The notes beneath the pieces were generated by a model that was not told the DNA's origin, searched no databases, and saw only the letters and a list, made by a program, of their open reading frames with translations. Source: Chrysaora quinquecirrha (Eukaryota > Cnidaria > Scyphozoa > Semaeostomeae > Pelagiidae). From it: a DNA stretch of 64,000 bases. The first letter of the stretch is position 1. Every line of letters starts with the position of its first letter. Shown here in pieces: positions 49,401-60,560 of the stretch. The position numbers and the translations under genes are program-made. The DNA lies in contig JACTAT010000058.1 of NCBI GenBank assembly GCA_014526335.1, positions 3,038,780-3,102,779 of the forward strand. The letters run 5' to 3'.

Positions 49401-52400
49401 TTGTAAGGAACCTTTGATCTGAGTTGAGGCTGGAGTTCCTTAATTTTTCAACAAAATGAGGCTGAAGTTCCTTATATTGTTCCTTGTCGCGAGAGATATT
49501 TGAATACTAACTTTAACAGCAAATTCACATAAACTTGCTTCATTTTCTAACTTCAAATACAAATAGAGTCTTTTTTGGCAGAACGATGGGAAATATATTG
49601 TTATTCTGTAATTTTTCTGTAAAAATTGTCTTTTCATCCGGGCCTCGACAGTTCCTTAAAGTTCCTTAATTTTTTGGGAATTTTCAGCCTCGAGTTCCTT
49701 ATTAAGGTGTTCCTCATAAAAAACGTGTATATGAAAAAATAGACAGAGGAAGGATATTAAAAGAGGCTTTCTTTACTTTTAGGCTGCTCAGACATTGCTT
49801 CGTAAATACATAAGTGCACTGAATGGCACATCCGATTTTACCGATGGAACAGACGATTCTCTCAATGAGAAGAACATAACAAATCCTTTAAATAAAGTTA
49901 TCAAACGATTAGACAAAGCTGAGGCAGATGCTCAGGTAGATTGCACTCTTTTTGTTTATTGATTCAATGGAAAAACAACAATAGCAACAAGTTGCAGTAA
50001 CAACAATAAAACAACAGCATTTTCATTAACAACCAACCAAATTTTCAACAGCAACAACATTCTCAACGACAACACTATTTACTTGCCAACAACACCGCTT
50101 CTGAATTAAATTGATCAACTTAGTTTTGATTCTATGCAAATACTTTGAGTCTATAAAGAAGGAAACTTACTGTAGCACGGGGGCATTGTGGTCGAACACC
50201 CTCTGTCTTCAGTGATTGGGGCTGCAAGAGCAAGATATTAACTTATAAACCGCATTGAGAGACTCTCACAGTTAAACACATCAAAAGCAAAAAAATTGTG
50301 GAAGCCAAATAGATAAAACCTATTTGAATGCAAAATATAAATTTGTTCCAAGAAATACTGAAAAAGCTTGACCAAGTCCCTTAGTGCTGTATAGCAACCA
50401 TTTAGGCCAAAACTTTTGCAGTGGCCAAATGTTCACGCACCAGTTAATCCCATCACTGCGGCAACCACGCTTGTTAAAACGGAGATTAACCAATCACGAG
50501 ACATCAAGTAGTAGCTGCGTCGGTTACAATTTGCTTTCTGACAATATAGTATATCGAGCCCGTGTTATATATTAAACCCGATTAAATATAATTTATTGGT
50601 GACATACATGCAAACATTAAAGAAAGTCATCGTTAAACCAAGTTTTGAAATATTCCGGTTTTTTGGCCAGTTTAATGTTTTTCCTTATATTTTTTTTGCA
50701 TAGCCTCATTTCTTTTTATACGAACACGATGCCTAGGCCAAGATGGCCTCCAAGCTGATTACTAAAACGATATATAGAGACTATACTTGGCTTTAAGCCT
50801 CAACGTTTGCAATATTTTGGACACCGTTTTACTACCTGCACTTGCAACTGTCGCTTGCATTGTAAGCTTTCAAAGCATGTTATTCTTAACACCAGCAATC
50901 TTAAGCTTGCATTGCAACAGTTTTTAAATTTTGATTTTTTTTTTTCTATTTACTGTAGTCATTTTCATGTTGCCTTTTAGATGTACCATGTCGAAGCTGA
51001 TAAATTGAAACTGAGGGTGCAGACACTGAATACAGAAATAGAGCAAATGACAAACTTAATGTCAGATGAAAAGGTGTCTTTATCCAAAGAAATAGATAAA
51101 GTACGAGATGAAATAGGCCGTCAACTTGAGGTTGAGAAACGTCGTTATAATGATGATATGAAAGCAGCGAATGACAAAAGTGCAATACAAAAACAAGAGA
51201 TACAACAGGTAGGTCATTTTAATAACAGGCTTGTATATCCTACTATGGGGCAGATATTAATGTATTAAGAACAGAAATAGGCTCCTGAAATGCTGCTGTT
51301 GAAGTGTTAGGGCCCAAAACCCCAAAAGCGTTCATAACTATGAAATTCATGAAATGATGTGTCCTTTCATTTGCATCAACTAGATGCGATGTTGACCCTT
51401 GCTTGTCCTGGGATTCTCTACCTTAGCTTCTAGTGGAAAAAATTCGTGGAAAGGGCCTTTTGATTGCCTTCGAATTTCAGGCGAGATCCTGTGAACTCTT
51501 TTGAAGGAACCGTTCGTGTGTAGTTTTCAACTCCTTTTTTATGCATTACCCGCAGTTTTTTTTATAAGCAACCGCTTATAAGCAACCAAGATTCAGAAGG
51601 CCTAAAATTTTAAACAACGTACAGTACCATATAGTACCACAGGAAAAAAACTTAAGCAAAATTTTGATTTTCAAATACTTTATATCACTGCAAGCAATCG
51701 AGGATCGATCAACATAGAAGCTATTTCCATTCATTTGTCAAAAACTCGCGTATCAACGGAGTGTTACTTAAGGGGTTTCCGTTTAACTTTCAATACAAAG
51801 TCTCTATATGGTAACAATTACATGGTACTTCTTGACTGATGCTATTTATAGTATTTCTTTGCTGTATACTAGGTGTTCTAGCGTTATGTTGCATAAAAAG
51901 CTATAGGATAACTCCAAATTTGGCTGTTTTTGTAGCCTCTATACTATTCTTAGGGCAAAAAATATAGTTAAAATTAAGCAACTTCTAAGCAACTTTTGCT
52001 ACTAAAAGGTGGCCATAAGAGGTCCAAAAATAAGCAACTTTTTTAACTAGGCCTGAGGGAAGTTGCTTATAAAAAAAACTGCGTGTATATTAAGAAACCT
52101 ACACTCTGGCTTGGTATTGGGCTAAATGCGAACACTCAAAAATGGATCTCGGCTATCTTTGCTTGTAAGAAACACTGATGTGTTGTGAAATTTGAAACGC
52201 GTGAAATATGTTTGAATCTTCTTTGTTTCTCGACGTGATTAGCTTGTTTTGAATTTTTTTATTTTATTTTTTTAGTTGAAAAGCAACCTTAAGGAAGCGG
52301 AAGATCGTACATCGCAATTGGAAGAGCTGATTATTGAAAAGGAATCACAATTAAGGTATCTTTATAGAGTCTTTTATGTTATGAATAGTCACGTTCACAT

Positions 52401-55400
52401 TTGCGTATGGAATTTTCACCCTTATTCTTAATCATAGACTTTACACGCGAGAATCGAAACTCATACCTCAGTATCTATGTATCAGTGGGTCATACTGATA
52501 ATCCAGGATGGATGCTGCATCATATCATAATCTATCCCTCTCTCCGTCTTAGTTAGATATGACGTTTCCTGTCTAGCTCTAACTCCCTATTCTGTGCTCT
52601 AACTCTAACCCTGTCATGTCACTGTCTAACTCTTACCCTGTCCAACTATAACATTAACATTGGATAAATACCAGCATGTTATCCAAACTTAGTTTTATTG
52701 CCAATGAACGCTACAAGATTCGCAATCTTTTTCTTGATATTCTTCTAGGATGATAACGAAGGAAAAAGATCAGCTTTTGGACTCTGTTGAATTTTTACAA
52801 AATGAAATGAAGAATGCTGATTCAAATATGTTGACTAAGAATGAAGAGTTCCAAAAAATTATAGAAGAAAAAGAATCGCAAGTATGTTATTATTTTGTAC
52901 GATACTTGATTCATAGTTTGTTTTTTTGAACATGCATGCATAATGCTTAACGAGACCAACAATTCTTTTTGACTCAATTTGAAATTAAGTCAAAAACCAA
53001 TGATTGTCATGTTATGTTTCCGTTGCACATTTTCAGAGCTTTAGAACTTTCTTTAATTCTGGCTTCTCTTGTTTTGCTTTTCAGGTTTCATCATTACTAA
53101 CGAAGCAAGAGGAAATTTTATCAGAATTACGAGAGGCAAATACGCAACTGATGTTAAAAGATGAGGATGAGAATGTCAGATCTCAGCAAGTATGTTTTCC
53201 TAATTGTATTGTTTTGAGGTGTAAACTTATATACTTTTTCCTTTTGACTGGATTCAGCAAAATATCAATCCTTCCTGCGATCTTAATTTTTTCTATGTTC
53301 ATTTGAAATGCATGTATACTTATAAATGTGTCTTGTGAAATATTTTTGACTAGTCTTTGTGTTTCTGGTTTTCAACATTGGTGTACTTTTTTGGCTTTAA
53401 TATGCACGGAGTTTTTTTTCTTAGTATTTAATCCATGACATTTAATCCATGGCATAGAGGCAATCAGTATTGGGTTTCTACATGATCTGAAATCGCAGGG
53501 GGAATCTGGACCGTGTAACGTATTTCATGATTCGTACTGCCGCTGTTGTATTTAAATACCATGGACGCTAAACTACCCGTCTAGACGATGTCATTATGGC
53601 AAATAGAGTTTTGGTTTAGCGATAACTGGGGCGATTCTACTCAGTCTTCTACATTTTTTAAGTTTGCTAACTAATTATTTTGTCCCTATCTTCAATAATT
53701 TCTAGCATTGCAGAATCAAGACGTTACGTTTATATTTTCACAGATTAATGAACTTATTGAAACCTTAAAAAATGACAAGAAAGAATTGATTTCGAACAAG
53801 AAAGTACTTGAAGGACAGCTTAACAGTCTAGAGGCACAGGTAGTTTAACTTATTACAGAATTACATATAAGTCTTGCTTACAGAATTATTCAAAGAAAAA
53901 ATTGTGCATAGAAACCATTGCAGTTAGGTGTCTAATGCGATGGTGAAATGGTGTGAAGGTGAAATGGTGTTTTAGCGCCACATAGACGGCAGTTGCTTTG
54001 CAGTTGAGCTGTTACACTCAGGAGGAAAACTTGAAATATTGTATATTTTTTATTAGAATGGAGACAGCTTTTTACATCAAAAAACCATCTTTTCTTCTCT
54101 TAGATGAAAGAGAGAGAAAGGGAGAACCGAAAGATGGCGCTTGAATTTCAGGACCAAAAACAAGATTTGGAGGTTGAAGTTAATCGTTTGAAAAGCAAAA
54201 TCAAACAGAATGAAAATGAAAGACAAGAAATAAATGATGAATTGCAAATGAAGGCCAAGGAGAATCGACAACTGCAGAAGAAAGTGAAAGAATTAATTGA
54301 AGAATCCGAAAATATTGGAGAACAAAGCTGTCAAGTTGCTCAAGTTGCTCAAGTAGAAAGTGCTGGAATGGGTTTTGATATGTTTGAGGCTGAAGAAAAG
54401 GTACCTATACGTCTCTTTTAAGTACAAACATGCAAGTTTCTGTCTACATAGAAACCAAAAGGCCGGTTCTCTGTAGACAGGAAGAGTTCGTTTTCTCACT
54501 TGGAATCTTCTGGCCTTCCTGCTCTATCCTGCGAGTAGTGTTGAATATTGGCCCTTTCATCCTCCTATTAGAGTACTCGCTCGATTTATGGGATTCTAAG
54601 CAATCTAACTTGCAGCCCTTACATCCCACAATGTCAAGATTCTTAGCACAAGCAACTGTTATACAATAATTTTTTTCCTAGTGCAATAATGTGCGAATCG
54701 TAGTTAATCCTAGTGAACCCCAGTAAATTCATAGTGCAACCTCGCTCTATGAATTCTTAAATCAAAACAGGGGGTCGCTTTCCTGTACTCCCAAAAATTG
54801 AGTTTATTTCGTTGTGTTTTCTGTTACGCGGTGCAAAGTGCACATTTTTGAAAGAAGTTTATTTTAAAGCTCTCTTAAAATCGTGGATAAATTGTAATTC
54901 TGACTGCTATCTTAAACACAGGCCGAGAGTCTAGCAAAGGAAAACGAAGAATTGCAGAAGCAGCTCATCGAATTCCAGAAAGAACTCCAAAGACAACAGC
55001 AGGTGAGTGAGATTGCCAAAAATCTAATTTCTGCAAATAAAAACTAACAACCTGAATATCTCAAAAATAATCAATTTTTAATTTTCAGCTTTCTGAAAGC
55101 AAAGGCTCTTTGCATCTTGTAAATGAAAAGGAGACGCTGAGGCTTGTACAAGAAGTGAGGATTTTCCTTTGAAGTTGTTTGTCGATTCTTCATTGATAAC
55201 TGACTCGTTTGTTCACTTTTTCATTACAGTAACAACTTGTATAAACGTCTGGATAAGGCGAAGCGAGACATGATCCCCATCAATCAACAGTAATTGATTG
55301 TCGATGAAAACGTCTCAGCAATGTTTGAAACACATGGAGAATAATTTCCCATAATGTCATTCGCCTTAAGACAGGCGGATAAAAAAGCGTCCAAGCGCTC

Positions 55401-58400
55401 GAGGCATGGTAGCCTTGACCAACACTGCCGAGGTTGAGACAGTTCTTTAATCTGCGTAATGCTTTGGTCAACTCAAGGCAGCTCACTCGTAAAAGGGTCG
55501 AATGTATAAAAGAGTTTCTTGGGATCGAAAATTCTTTCTGCGTTAACTAGCCCATGCCCGCGCTAGCGCGCGCGTTGCACAGTCCAAGTCACGCAAGAAA
55601 CTTTTTATGACCGTATCATGAGTTTAGTCGTTTCTGATTTACTTTGCTAACCGTTTGATTAACAAATGAAATTGTGTGTTGTACTTATGAAGCTGAATTT
55701 TGAAGTCCAAAATGGTTAGGTTAGTGCTTTTGATATTTAATATTTTTCTTTAGGTCGAAAAAGAAAGATACGAGAAGATCGAAGCCCTTGGCTGTTTGAA
55801 AGCACTGATAGTTGACAACGAGGCTATGGCAAAGTGCGTTAGTGGCTTGCAAGAGACAGTGGCGTCACAGAGGAGAGAAAACACAGAAACGAGGAGGCAC
55901 TTGAAAGAGGTTCTTGATAAATATGAGTACCAAAAAGAGGTTTCCTTTAAAACACAAAGGACGTTCGAAGATTTAATGGACTCAAGGCTAAGCAGAGATC
56001 AGCATGAACTTACAAGACTTCACAATGATCTGGGATTAATGAGAACAGACTTTGAAGAAATAAGGTAAAAGAAGTTTTTGATTTTTGATCACCAAATCAT
56101 CTGCAAGTATAAAGTGCATAATGGGCTATGTCTCCAAGCAACTGCCCGTGTTTTTGCTATGTGAAGGGCATAATTCGCTGCTATGTTATACGTAATGATA
56201 CCAATAGGACTCTTAACTGGGGTACAATCATGTCCAATATAATTGCAACCTGTATACAAAGGCCAGTATAGAATGTTCAGGTCTCACCGTTCAGTTTCAT
56301 AGGCTGGAAGGTGGGATGATTTCGCTTATATACCGGCACTCAATCGTCCAAAAGTAAAAATTCATGTAAGGCTATGTTTTCAATCAACTGCTCGTGTTGC
56401 TTCTACGTAAAGTTCATAATTCGTTGCTGAGTTATATGTAGTCATACTATATTGAATACCTAGATTTTTAGAGAAATTTCTAGAGACAATTTTTAGATAC
56501 TTAGAGAAAAACTCTCTGCTTGACAATCACTGCAACCAAATTTGTTTGAGGGCTGTTTTGCGATTTGGCGAAAGGGTAAAACATTCTGTTTGACAAGTAC
56601 GCTTGAGAAGTTTGACGAACAAGGTTTGATTTTTTGGTCAGGGCTTTACAACTACAAACAAAACACGCTATTTAAGACCTTTACGTTTTACGTTAATATA
56701 CATCTTCATCATATTCTCGTTTATTCGATTTTTGGAAGAAACTTTTTCCACACGTTATCTGTCTTATGTCTCGCTTTTATAAGTCAATTGAAGTTTCTGT
56801 TGATAACTAATTTTATGATGAATAAAGATGTCTTAAAGTGAAATGGTATTTTATTTTAGAAGAGACAGAGATAAACTAGTCAAGCAACTTGAGCATAAAG
56901 ATAAAGAACTGGACAGCACGAGGAATGAAATTAGTGATTTAAGACATGTCTTGGAAAAGAAAGTTATCAATTTTGAAGTTGAAAAAAGGTAACCATCATA
57001 CAAATATATATATTTTTGAAATATAGATCTTTGCTTAAATTTGAAAATAAGCATTTTAAAGAGAAGGTCTAAAATTAAGCCACGAAGTGAACATAAACCG
57101 ATTATCTCAAAGCCTCTGTTTAGCGTTACTAACTAAAAATCTAAATGAACGACTACGACCCAAGTGCATGTCTCTCGCTCGAAAAGAACGATTGCATTCC
57201 ATTGCTGTAACCTACATAGTTTTTAAGAAGTTTTAGAACACAGACTCAAAATTGACATAAAAACAAGGACTAAAGCTTCAGCCCATTTAGCAACATTGTT
57301 TATAACCAACTTTATGTGGTTTGTTTGGTACCTAGCAAAACAGTGATACAGCGTTAGCCAATTTTAAACATCTCCCCGCAAATTAACTTAGCAGATTAGG
57401 ATTAGGCCAACATTTACCGTGGTACTTCAAAATGTGCCTTCTCTGTAAAACTGTTGCATTTATTTTGCCCTGATGAACTAGTAAAATATTTTCTGTTCTC
57501 TAGGGCGAGTGAACTTTTGGAATCAAAGATGCAGCAGTTTGTAAATGATAGAGAATTCGCCAAGAAGAGATTGAATTCAATTGAAGATTCCAATAAAAAC
57601 TTACAGGTATTGATATATATAGAGTTCACCCGTGCTACGTTTGTTCAAGCGGCTGATATTCCGCATGAAGTTATGTATTTTACGGAGGTATTGTCTTAGT
57701 GAACTTCGATTTTTTTTCAGCCATGTTCAAGCCTGTTTTCTGTGTATGTCGCCAAGGTCAAATGCCTTTAAAGCTAGCAAAATCACAAATGACTATTTAC
57801 CTAACTTCTATATGATTACTCTTAGTAAAAAAAACATTGACCGTTTGGTTCTTTGGAAACAAAACTTTATGTAGGGTTCACTGGTTGGTTCGTGGAGTGA
57901 TTAGAAATCAACCGAGATCATTCTCTGGAAAACAGTTATTCGGGGAGGGGGCTGTTGAACAATTGAGTACCTTTTGCCAAGAACAATAAAAGAATTTTGG
58001 TATGGACCCGATTATCTTCAGTAGTCTAGTAGCTCCCATCTGCTATGTATGTTTTGTGTTTGTGTGAAGATTGGTAAATTTTCACTTTTTTCAGGGAAAA
58101 CTGATTGATATGCAGAAGCGTCACAACAACCTTGAGCAGAACCTAACAAAGAGAGCAGAAACTTCACCGTTGTCTTTCAAAGCGTTATATGAAGATCAAG
58201 AACGAAGAGAAAAGTTCTTAAAAGACCAGGTGTCAGCTTTAGCGGGAAAATTCGAACAAGTAAGTTTTTGTTAAATATTTATTGAACAATGGAGATCAAA
58301 GAGATGTGCTTTAGGCAAAAATGCTTTTTAACTGGGTTCACTTTCACCTAGAAACATGCTTTGTTCATTTATGTTTGAAATATGTTGACTAACTTTTCGT

Positions 58401-58949
58401 TTACCTTACATCAAGTTTGCACTGCTTTATTACACAAGATCGTTTTCTAATTTCATTGCATTTGCATAAAGTTTGAAGTAAATTGACATTTCTTTTCTTT
58501 ACAGTATCTTGCACTGCATATCAAGTTTTATTTTTCACATTTCATTTCAGTATTCATTTACATTCCAACCCTGTCTGCTAACTTTCCTTTAACTGCTGCC
58601 TTGTCGAAAAATATTGTACAAAACATTTAATAACCTTTAAAATCGCGACCAGGGACTTAACTTTGAAACTGAGCAGATACAAAGAAATCCCACCGTTCAG
58701 AAAAGTTCAGCCTTAAAGAACACCAACTGATCGCAGTGAATTGTTCCACCTTAATTGACTTGCTATTTTCTTCTCCACCTTGCACAATTTCACACTCGAA
58801 CATGCTTTTACAATGTGGTTCTTGAATGGTGGATCAGTGCTATCTATTTGTCTGTGGTTGTATTGAAATAACTAAATGACTATATCTATCTTTTGTAGCT
58901 TGGATATAACAGACATTCACCTGTGTACAAAAATACATTGCAATGCTGA
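28150..58949 (+). CDS. Large coiled-coil protein, 29 exons, not identified
   Basis: Exons: 28150-29210, 30758-30854, 31599-31786, 32852-32968, 33397-33573, 34615-34737, 35291-35446, 36384-36569, 37818-37924, 38936-39102, 39752-39987, 40837-41004, 42107-42373, 47743-47988, 48606-48887, 49783-49935, 50981-51208, 52276-52355, 52749-52881, 53085-53189, 53744-53839, 54104-54400, 54922-55002, 55089-55154, 55754-56064, 56860-56988, 57504-57606, 58095-58259, 58899-58949. All junctions are GT..AG and phase-consistent, giving about 1858 residues. Residues 1-350 are polar, Ser/Pro-rich and probably disordered; nearly all the rest is Glu/Lys/Leu-rich heptad sequence. There is no motor, kinase or other catalytic domain. 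Exon 1 contains a frame break near 28345 (GTTTTTGATGAG), where one missing T would restore it. A structural or scaffold role at centrosome, cilium or cytoskeleton is plausible but only inferred; I do not recognise an orthologue. The SLC23 copy at 44170-46088 lies antisense in intron 13. Confidence 0.85.
30893..31464. mobile_element. MITE-like element in coiled-coil intron 2
   Basis: Left end TTTCCATTAAATCGTAGA (from about 30898) and right end TCTACGATTTAATGGAAAA (to about 31458) are inverted copies. The interior is rich in GATCG words. No coding. Confidence 0.7.
33945..34256 (-). mobile_element. tRNA-derived SINE-like element with direct terminal repeats
   Basis: On the minus strand the core has a tRNA-like segment with a B box GGTTCGAATCCCAG (about 34016-34032) and an upstream A-box-like GTGGAGTAGTCAACTGGC. 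It is bounded on both sides by the same ~57-bp sequence in direct orientation (33946-34001 and 34198-34254; both include ATATATATTCATCATAAGTG). The whole is flanked by GCCTGGTCA at 33936-33944 and 34257-34265, a probable 9-bp target duplication. A shorter relative is at 41187-41410. It lies in coiled-coil intron 5. Confidence 0.75.
35549..35803. mobile_element. TACAC-family MITE, copy A
   Basis: Left end TACACTCTTTTTTTAATAAG, right end the inverse of TACACACTTTTTTTAAATAA, with AAGCAACT motifs next to each end. If the terminal TA is a target duplication, the element starts CAC and ends GTG, as expected for Tc1/mariner-type MITEs. Intron 7 of the coiled-coil gene. Confidence 0.78.
36549..36805. 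repeat. Three tandem copies of an exon-intron junction
   Basis: A unit of about 82-90 bp starts at 36549, 36631 and 36720. Copy 1 spans the last bases of exon 8 (CAAGACCCGTTATACAG) and its donor GTAAAA. Copy 2 keeps CCAAGACCCTGTTCTTAAG followed by GTAGCA, another possible donor. Copy 3 keeps AAGACCCGTTATTCATG but has lost the GT. Similar downstream words (TTTCAGTAAAAGA, GCGCATGGAAAAAGGGACGA) occur in each. Confidence 0.75.
38459..38851. mobile_element. TACAC-family MITE, copy B
   Basis: Left end TACACTTTTTTTGTTTAATA, right end the inverse of TACACTTTTTTTTAATAAGC. The interior repeats CCCTCAAAGTTGCTTAA at about 38500 and 38530 and near 38775. About 390 bp, in intron 9 of the coiled-coil gene. 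Confidence 0.8.
40106..40352. mobile_element. TACAC-family MITE, copy C (diverged right end)
   Basis: Left end TACACTTTTTTATATGGAAC followed by TTAATAAGCAACTAGG. The right side has CCAGTTGCGTATTACAAAAA then GGTACTTTGTG, a degraded inverse. Body words match copy A (CAATCATTCTGTTTGGGCTG versus CAGTCATTCTGTGAGGGCTG). Confidence 0.7.
41187..41410 (-). mobile_element. SINE-like relative of the element at 33945-34256
   Basis: Shares the ATATATATTCATCATAAGTG flank, the tRNA-like core (GACCTTCTGGACAACAAGCC) and the distal TCGAGGTCCTTCCAGCCACA block. It has only one copy of the terminal repeat, and its B box is altered at one base (GAGTCGAACC). It sits in intron 12 of the coiled-coil gene. Confidence 0.75.
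41586..41924. mobile_element. MITE-like element, AGCCTGGCTTATGTCG ends
   Basis: Left end AGCCTGGCTTATGTCGGC and the inverse of right end CCTACGATACGAC...ATAAAAGCCGGGCT (AGCCCGGCTTTTATCGACC) agree with a few changes. GACATAAG words recur within. About 340 bp, coiled-coil intron 12. Confidence 0.65.
43374..43414. repeat. (AT)n microsatellite
   Basis: About 40 bases of uninterrupted AT dinucleotides in coiled-coil intron 13. Confidence 0.97.
43571..44036 (+). pseudogene. Unrecognised coding-like remnant
   Basis: Two overlapping open frames, 43571-43846 and 43827-44036, read as one protein-like segment if a single base near 43825 (in AAATTTGG) is taken as extra. The second part (NENAFRIQAMQNMASERS and KVCHSLHKGLSTTVVQHACH) has balanced amino-acid content and no low complexity. 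It ends at a stop about 130 bases before the 3' end of the antisense SLC23 copy. I recognise no family; a fragment of a transposon gene or of a captured host gene is possible. The sign of the break differs from the other six in the window. Confidence 0.3.
44170..46088 (-). pseudogene. SLC23: SLC23 (NAT family) transporter, second copy, frame-broken
   Basis: Intronless near-duplicate of the gene at 21188-23128, antisense inside intron 13 (42374-47742) of the coiled-coil gene. The N-terminal part (46088 to about 45264) starts MTEIVRSGPRDHS, and the remainder continues one frame over to the stop at 44170. The cause is directly visible: copy 1 has GGATGAAAACCC (22211-22222) where this copy has GGATGAAACCC near 45257-45267. 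The family motif with Glu (SENIGAIGMTKVG) and the PDZ-like C terminus KTYV are kept, and the C-terminal tail is longer than in copy 1. Upstream, the position matching copy 1's start (MDDETSRLTL) runs into a stop after ten codons, so 46088 is the likely start. It is either a young pseudogene or a working gene with an assembly error. Confidence 0.85.
47008..47220. mobile_element. Foldback element with ~80-bp arms
   Basis: The left arm begins CTTCCGCAAAAGATGGCCGC (about 47012) and ends GGAATTCTGGGAATAATTTC. The right arm is its inverse, from GAAATTATTCCCAGAATTCC to GCCGCCATCTTTTGCGGAAA (about 47216). Arms cover most of the ~210 bp, leaving a short centre. Coiled-coil intron 13. Confidence 0.82.
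48175..48470. repeat. ~80-110-bp tandem repeat, three copies
   Basis: Units start near 48175, 48284 and 48364. Shared words include GTGTATTTAGCGCCAGTCGC, GGTTAACTAA and CCCTGGCTGT. A single related piece (GGTGAAATGGTGTTTTAGCG) occurs at about 53950-53975. Intron 14 of the coiled-coil gene. Confidence 0.8.
49389..49729. mobile_element. TACAC-family MITE, copy E (TACACG variant)
   Basis: Left end TACACGTTTTTTTTGTAAGG, right end the inverse of TACACGTTTTTTATGAGGAA. Subterminal motifs are AGGAAC/GTTCCTTA instead of AAGCAAC/GTTGCTTA, repeated inside as GAGTTCCTTA and AAGTTCCTTA. It looks like a subfamily with the same architecture. Coiled-coil intron 15. Confidence 0.72.
51547..52087. mobile_element. 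TACAC-family MITE, copy D (long)
   Basis: Left end TACCCGCAGTTTTTTTTATA, right end the inverse of TACACGCAGTTTTTTTTATA. AAGCAAC motifs follow each end and recur inside (ATAAGCAACCGCTTATAAGC on the left; TTAAGCAACTTCTAAGCAAC on the right). About 540 bp, coiled-coil intron 17. Confidence 0.78.
56535..56650. repeat. Remnant of AAACATTG-type element
   Basis: Words such as GGGTAAAACATTCTGTTTGA, then GACAAGTACGCTTGAGAAGT and GACGAACAAGG, resemble those in the 9085-9400 and 10700-10905 elements. Ends are not visible. Coiled-coil intron 25. Confidence 0.4.
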
Positions 58950-60189
58950 GTAAATTGAATATTGTATCATTTCTAAGTATTTTCAAGAAACCTTGTCAAA
59001 TGCTTGAATTGGAGGAAAGGGATTAATGATATTGTCATGTACGAAGAAGAGTATTTGCGGAAAGTTTCAAAGAATTAATCATGCCGAATGAGGAATTACT
59101 TTGGATGCATCGAGCAACGACATGAGTTTGGCAGACGAACGATCCATGAAGGTAGATAATACAAGTTGTTTAGAGGGACTTTTTTTTGTAATGACTCATT
59201 TTTAGAGACAGTTTAGGAACTGAATTATAGGAAGTATTCAAGATCTTCTTTTGTGCCAAGAGAAACCTTAGATATTTATGAAGACTTGAATAAAGAACCT
59301 CACACTAGATTTTCAATTCAGCACGCTCCAGAATAATTCAGGAAAATTTTTCACCAACAAACGCTTGACGGAAATCACCCTTAATTTGCATAAAAGCAGT
59401 AGATTCGCAATGTACATAAGTCTCGTTATGCTCTTAAAATGATTGACTGGTGATTACAGAGCTGCCTCTTCCGAGACGCCTTGAACAACAACAACAACGA
59501 TAATTAGGGGGGCTGACTGGTTCATCCAATCCAGTCTGAAAGCAGCGGCTACACATACAATCTTCTTTCAGACGAGCATCGCAAAAAATCGATGCCAAAC
59601 CAAAATAAGGATATTTTGAAACAATTTCACACACACACCAAAAACGACTTCTCTAAGCATAAAAGACAATGGATAACGTTCCAAAATTAGTCGAAAGCTG
59701 CATGCATTGCAGACATCTTTCTCGCGCAAACGAATGCTCTTTTATTTGCTACTGTACATGTCATACTTTTTTACAAGTAATTTGTTGATATTTCTAGATG
59801 TGTTTGTCATACTTTTTTGATGCATATATTCAGTACTTTTTAACTTATAGAATTAAATTATTTATTCGTGATGTAAAGTAGTAAAGCTGTCATATAAATT
59901 AAGAATAGTTTATTTTCAATTTCATTATAATTTAATATAACGTGTGTGGTCAGTGAATTTATTTTGTTACATTGTCATGTTACCATCTTATATTTTTGTT
60001 TAATTACGATATTATCATTATACATAGACTCACGATATTATCATTATACAAGATTTTTAATATGCTTTGCTGTAATACAGTGTTTTTATTTATATATAGT
60101 ATATGATGTCGTAAATGCTTATTACTTTTGAAACCTGTTACTTAAAGAAACTACCCTACTAGAACCCCGACTTACTTGTTGCTCATGCA
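58950..60189. other. 3' flank of the coiled-coil gene
   Basis: Carries the presumed 3' UTR to about 59310, then AT-rich sequence. A minus-strand open frame at 59434-59634 has a run of cysteines (RCCCCSRRLGR) caused by an ACAACAACAAC stretch. I see no supported gene here. Confidence 0.5.
59288..59293 (+). promoter_or_regulatory. Poly(A) signal of the coiled-coil gene
   Basis: AATAAA in GACTTGAATAAAGAACC, about 340 bases past the stop at 58947-58949, is the best placed candidate for the 3' end of the coiled-coil gene. Confidence 0.5.
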
Positions 60190-60560
60190 TGAGACATGAT
60201 TACCACATACAAACTGTTCCATGGCCTAATTGATGCGAACCCGTTAAAGTTCTTCAAGCGCAATGTCAACAAGACTAGGGGCCACAGATACAAAATAGTT
60301 TTAATTAAATGCAGATTAGATATTAGAAAAAATTTTTATTCGCAGCGTATTGTTAAGGAATGGAACTCTTTACCAGTAAATGTCGTCGATGCAAAGGACG
60401 TAGTGACTTTTGAAAAACTTTATGACAGTCTAAATGGAAACTCGAAATTTGAATTTCGAGTATATTAGTTGTAGTAGCAGTACTCAACCAGGGTTTCATA
60501 GGCCTTGGCCTTCCAGCCCCTTTTAATACTTATATTATTATATTATTATTGTTATGCCTT
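60190..60560 (+). mobile_element. LINE 3' end, same family as 3435-4955
   Basis: A 90-residue open frame (60197-60468) matches the C-terminal end of the 3.4-5.0 kb LINE in order: a KLFHGL segment, KTRGHRYK (KTRGHRQK in the other), RKNFYSQRIVKEWNSLP ([17 protein letters not shown] in the other), then FEKLYDSLN. The 3' UTR (AACCAGGGTTTCATAGGCCT) and TATTATTA tail (about 60530-60550) also correspond. Strongly 5'-truncated. Confidence 0.88.

Noticed and set aside
55555..55580. Possible CpG-rich promoter (CCCGCGCTAGCGCGCGCG)
   Set aside because: A short CG-rich palindromic stretch inside coiled-coil intron 24 with no transcript start or gene next to it.
59434..59634. Minus-strand cysteine-rich open frame that could suggest a small secreted peptide
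   Set aside because: The cysteines come from an ACAACAACAAC stretch, there is no signal peptide, and no splice or family evidence supports it.
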